Source of the DNA: CAKRJP01 sp963597615
Lineage (GTDB): Bacteria; Bacillota; Clostridia; Lachnospirales; Lachnospiraceae
DNA length: 7,996 nt
Assembly (NCBI GenBank): GCA_963597615.1
Contig: CAVBQS010000041.1
Location: 1-7,996 of the forward strand
Direction: 5' to 3'
Below the pieces are notes generated by a model. The model did no database searches and was not told where the DNA came from. It saw nothing but the letters and a program-made list of their open reading frames with translations. Positions 6,100 to 7,996 of the stretch are shown here, in pieces (position 1 is the first letter of the stretch; the number at the start of each line of letters is the position of its first letter). A program made the translations under genes and the position numbers.

Positions 6100-7125
6100 A
6101 TGGCGGTTACAATACAGCAGATTGCGGATAAGACGGGGGTTTCTAGGGGGACGGTGGACCGGGCTTTGAATAATAGGGGCCGGATTAATCCTGAGGTTGC
6201 GGATTTGGTGAAGCGCACGGCAGAGGAGATGGGCTATGTTCATAAGGCCAGAAAGAGACAAAAAAATGCTGGTGGGAGGAGAAAGATTGGGATTGTTACC
6301 CAACTTTCGGGCTCCTCTTTTATGCTGGAGATTAAGCGGGGTATCCAGACGGGTAAAAAGGAATTGGAGGACCTTGGAATTGAGGTGCTGGTAAAAGAGA
6401 ATACTTCTGTTCACGAGGAAGAACAGCTGGCTGCCATTGATGAGCTGGTAAAGGAGGGCATTGGGGGACTGGCCTTGATGCCGGTGGATTCTGAGGCTAT
6501 CAGAGAAAAGCTAAACTGGCTGACTAATGAAAAAAAGATTCCGGTGGTAACCTTTAACTCTGACATTGTGGGAACCAAGCGCTGCTGCTTTGTGGGAATG
6601 GATAATAAACTTAGTGGCCAGACTGCAGCAGGGCTTTTTGGCATGATGACCAGAGGAGTGGGAAAAATCCTGGTAATTACAGGATATTTTAGTAGCATGC
6701 TAAATAATTCCCGGGTGGATGGCTTCGTGGAGGAAATTAAAAAAATATCCCCCAAGTTAGAGATTGCCGGTGTCCAGGGAAGTTTTAATAATACAGAGGA
6801 AGTTCGAAAGATTATTGAAAATGCCATGATGAGTATCTCCGGAATTAATGGAATCTTTGTAGTGTCAGGCGGTCAGGAAGGCATTGTAGAGGCCTTTAAA
6901 AATCTTGGAGTGGACCAGAGGCCTTATGTGGTCATCTATGACCAAACTAAGAAGAATGAAAAATTATTAAAAGACAATGTGGCAGATTTTTTGATTGACC
7001 AGAACGGCTTTGAGCAAGGGTACAGGCCCCAGAGGATCCTTGCAGATCTTTTGTTAAATGAAAATCCGCCGGAGAAAGAATTTTTCTATACCGGCATTGA
7101 TATTAAGACAAAATATAATATTTAA
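6100..7125 (+). CDS. LacI-family transcriptional regulator, probably of inositol/sugar uptake
   Basis: The 341-residue protein starts at ATG 6100, with AGGAG (6088-6092) seven bases upstream. A longer reading from TTG 6079 lacks such a site. Residues 4-25 (TIQQIADKTGVSRGTVDRALNN) are the LacI helix-turn-helix, and the hinge region lies at about 45-60. A periplasmic-binding-protein-like sensor domain follows (62-341). It has IGIVTQ, ALMPVDS, a VVTFNSDI stretch and FVGMDN (164-169), typical of sensors for ribose- or inositol-like sugars. It should bind operator DNA as a dimer and release it, or bind, on effector binding. Position between the iol genes and a sugar-binding lipoprotein suggests that it controls one or both. 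Inositol as effector is inference. The recurring TGCGTGC repeats are the candidate binding site, including one at its own promoter. Confidence 0.88.
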   Translation: MAVTIQQIADKTGVSRGTVDRALNNRGRINPEVADLVKRTAEEMGYVHKARKRQKNAGGRRKIGIVTQLSGSSFMLEIKRGIQTGKKELEDLGIEVLVKENTSVHEEEQLAAIDELVKEGIGGLALMPVDSEAIREKLNWLTNEKKIPVVTFNSDIVGTKRCCFVGMDNKLSGQTAAGLFGMMTRGVGKILVITGYFSSMLNNSRVDGFVEEIKKISPKLEIAGVQGSFNNTEEVRKIIENAMMSISGINGIFVVSGGQEGIVEAFKNLGVDQRPYVVIYDQTKKNEKLLKDNVADFLIDQNGFEQGYRPQRILADLLLNENPPEKEFFYTGIDIKTKYNI

Positions 7126-7192
7126 GTAGCTATATAGAGTCAGGCACTTGGCTGGCTGACCCTGAAGAGTTACATAAAAGGAAACATAGAAG

Positions 7193-7957
7193 ATGAAGGG
7201 AAAGAAAGTAGGAAGAAGCCTGGGGATTTTGGGGAGTCTGGGAATTCTTGTAATGGTTCTTTGCTGTGGCTGCCAGAGCCATAGTTCCTATGAAAAACAG
7301 GAAGATCGGTATGTGGTGGGAGTGGTAATTAAATCCAACACCAGTGAATACTGGATGTCTGTCTGCTCCGGCATGGAGATTGCTGCAGATAAATATGATA
7401 TGGATGTCATTACCCTTTCTCCAGATTCAGAGGTAGACCGCAAGGTCCAGGAAAAGCAGATTGAAAAATTGATTAGTCAAAATGTAGATGCCCTGGCTAT
7501 TGCGCCTGTGGATTCTTACACTAGACCAGACTATTTGCAGAAAATTGAGGATCAGAAGATCACAGCAGTAAACTTTGACAACGGCATGGGGGATGAATCC
7601 CTTCCCTACATTGGAATTGATAACTATCAGGCAGGCTATGAACTGGGGAAGCAGCTGGCTGAGTCTTTGGGCCATGAAGGCCAGGTGGGAATTGTGTCTG
7701 GTGATTTAAGTCAAAAAGGGCATTTAGAGCGGGTGGAAGGATTTAAAGCCTACATGGAGTCAGAGTCTAATATGGAGGTGCAGTTTGTAGAGGGCGGTTA
7801 TGTCAATATGCAAATGTCGGAGAAAAAAGTAAGAGACCTTATGGACCAGTATCCGGATATTCGAGGGATTATGGCTACCAGTGGGGTCACTGCCATGGGG
7901 CTGGTGGATGAGTTAAAGGATACGGGGATTAAGATTGCAGCTGGTGTTAGTATATAG
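7193..7957 (+). CDS. Sugar ABC-transporter substrate-binding lipoprotein, C-terminally truncated
   Basis: This is an RbsB-type (Peripla_BP_4-like) sugar-binding lipoprotein, secreted and anchored outside the membrane. The signal peptide (residues 1-26) ends LCCGC, giving lipidated Cys27. Its -3 residue is Cys, where Leu is usual. Domain I starts VVGVVIKSNTSEYWMSVCSGME (41-62), and the IAPVDS turn (103-108), NFDN (127-130) and YIGIDNYQAGYELG (139-152) follow. Domain II has VGIVSG (165-170) and IRGIMATSG (223-231). The frame stops at 254 residues, just after IKIAAGVSI. Relatives of about 310-350 residues continue with a VGFD-like strand and a QxPxxMG segment, so roughly 60-80 residues are missing. 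AAAGGA (7177-7182) lies ten bases before the ATG. It is 67 bp after the regulator gene with no terminator between, so probably one operon. It may be a pseudogene or an artefact of sequence quality near the edge. Confidence 0.8.
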   Translation: MKGKKVGRSLGILGSLGILVMVLCCGCQSHSSYEKQEDRYVVGVVIKSNTSEYWMSVCSGMEIAADKYDMDVITLSPDSEVDRKVQEKQIEKLISQNVDALAIAPVDSYTRPDYLQKIEDQKITAVNFDNGMGDESLPYIGIDNYQAGYELGKQLAESLGHEGQVGIVSGDLSQKGHLERVEGFKAYMESESNMEVQFVEGGYVNMQMSEKKVRDLMDQYPDIRGIMATSGVTAMGLVDELKDTGIKIAAGVSI

Positions 7958-7996
7958 CTATGGACACGGAAGGTTGAACAACCTATAATAACCAAA

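Noticed and set aside
6076..6827. Two minus-strand reading frames opposite the LacI-family gene
   Set aside because: They are antisense shadows of a well-supported gene, with low-complexity composition and no start signals.
7139..7162. Possible hairpin between the LacI-family gene and the binding-protein gene (GTCAG / CTGAC)
   Set aside because: Only five base pairs form and no T tract follows, so it is not supported as a terminator.

Overview
The window looks like chromosomal DNA from a low-to-mid-GC Gram-positive anaerobe of the Clostridia, most likely a gut-type Lachnospiraceae. The reasons are AGGAGG-type ribosome binding sites, A/T-ending codons, T-tract terminators, a clostridial-style inositol kinase (FGGGDGYGS), and an HTH-protein/Ser-Thr-kinase pair that I associate with that family from memory. 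No rRNA, tRNA, IS element, phage gene or CRISPR array is visible. The homopolymer-rich left end and the broken right-hand gene suggest that the window may be close to, or identical with, a whole contig.

Left block (33-2975). A three-gene minus-strand operon runs from about 1844 to 33. It encodes a small HTH-like regulator, a lipoprotein built of two tandem copies of a roughly 112-residue domain, and a four-helix membrane protein. A membrane-anchored Ser/Thr kinase with an atypical glycine loop and DFN in place of DFG is transcribed divergently from the same 57-bp gap. The layout suggests one envelope signalling unit, but its ligand and targets cannot be read from the sequence.

Middle (2976-3636). 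A stem-loop closes the kinase gene. It is followed by a stand-alone HPt (histidine phosphotransfer) protein with a strong terminator of its own.

Right block (3637-7996). This is a remnant or part of a myo-inositol catabolic locus. An intact iolC (5-dehydro-2-deoxygluconokinase) is followed by an iolA (methylmalonate-semialdehyde dehydrogenase) that has lost about 170-180 codons of its NAD-binding N-terminal half. The join is frame-shifted, and homology in the second frame can be read upstream to within about 13 bases of the original start codon. Next come a terminator, a LacI-family regulator, and a sugar-type substrate-binding lipoprotein whose C-terminus is missing.

The motif TGCGTGC/TGCGTGT and its complement appear repeatedly upstream of iolC and form the terminator stem that lies directly before the lacI-type promoter. 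This is a good candidate for the regulator's operator, and would make the terminator and the operator the same DNA. No clearly new system is visible. The most interesting leads are this motif, the iolA deletion join, and the kinase/HTH/tandem-repeat lipoprotein unit.
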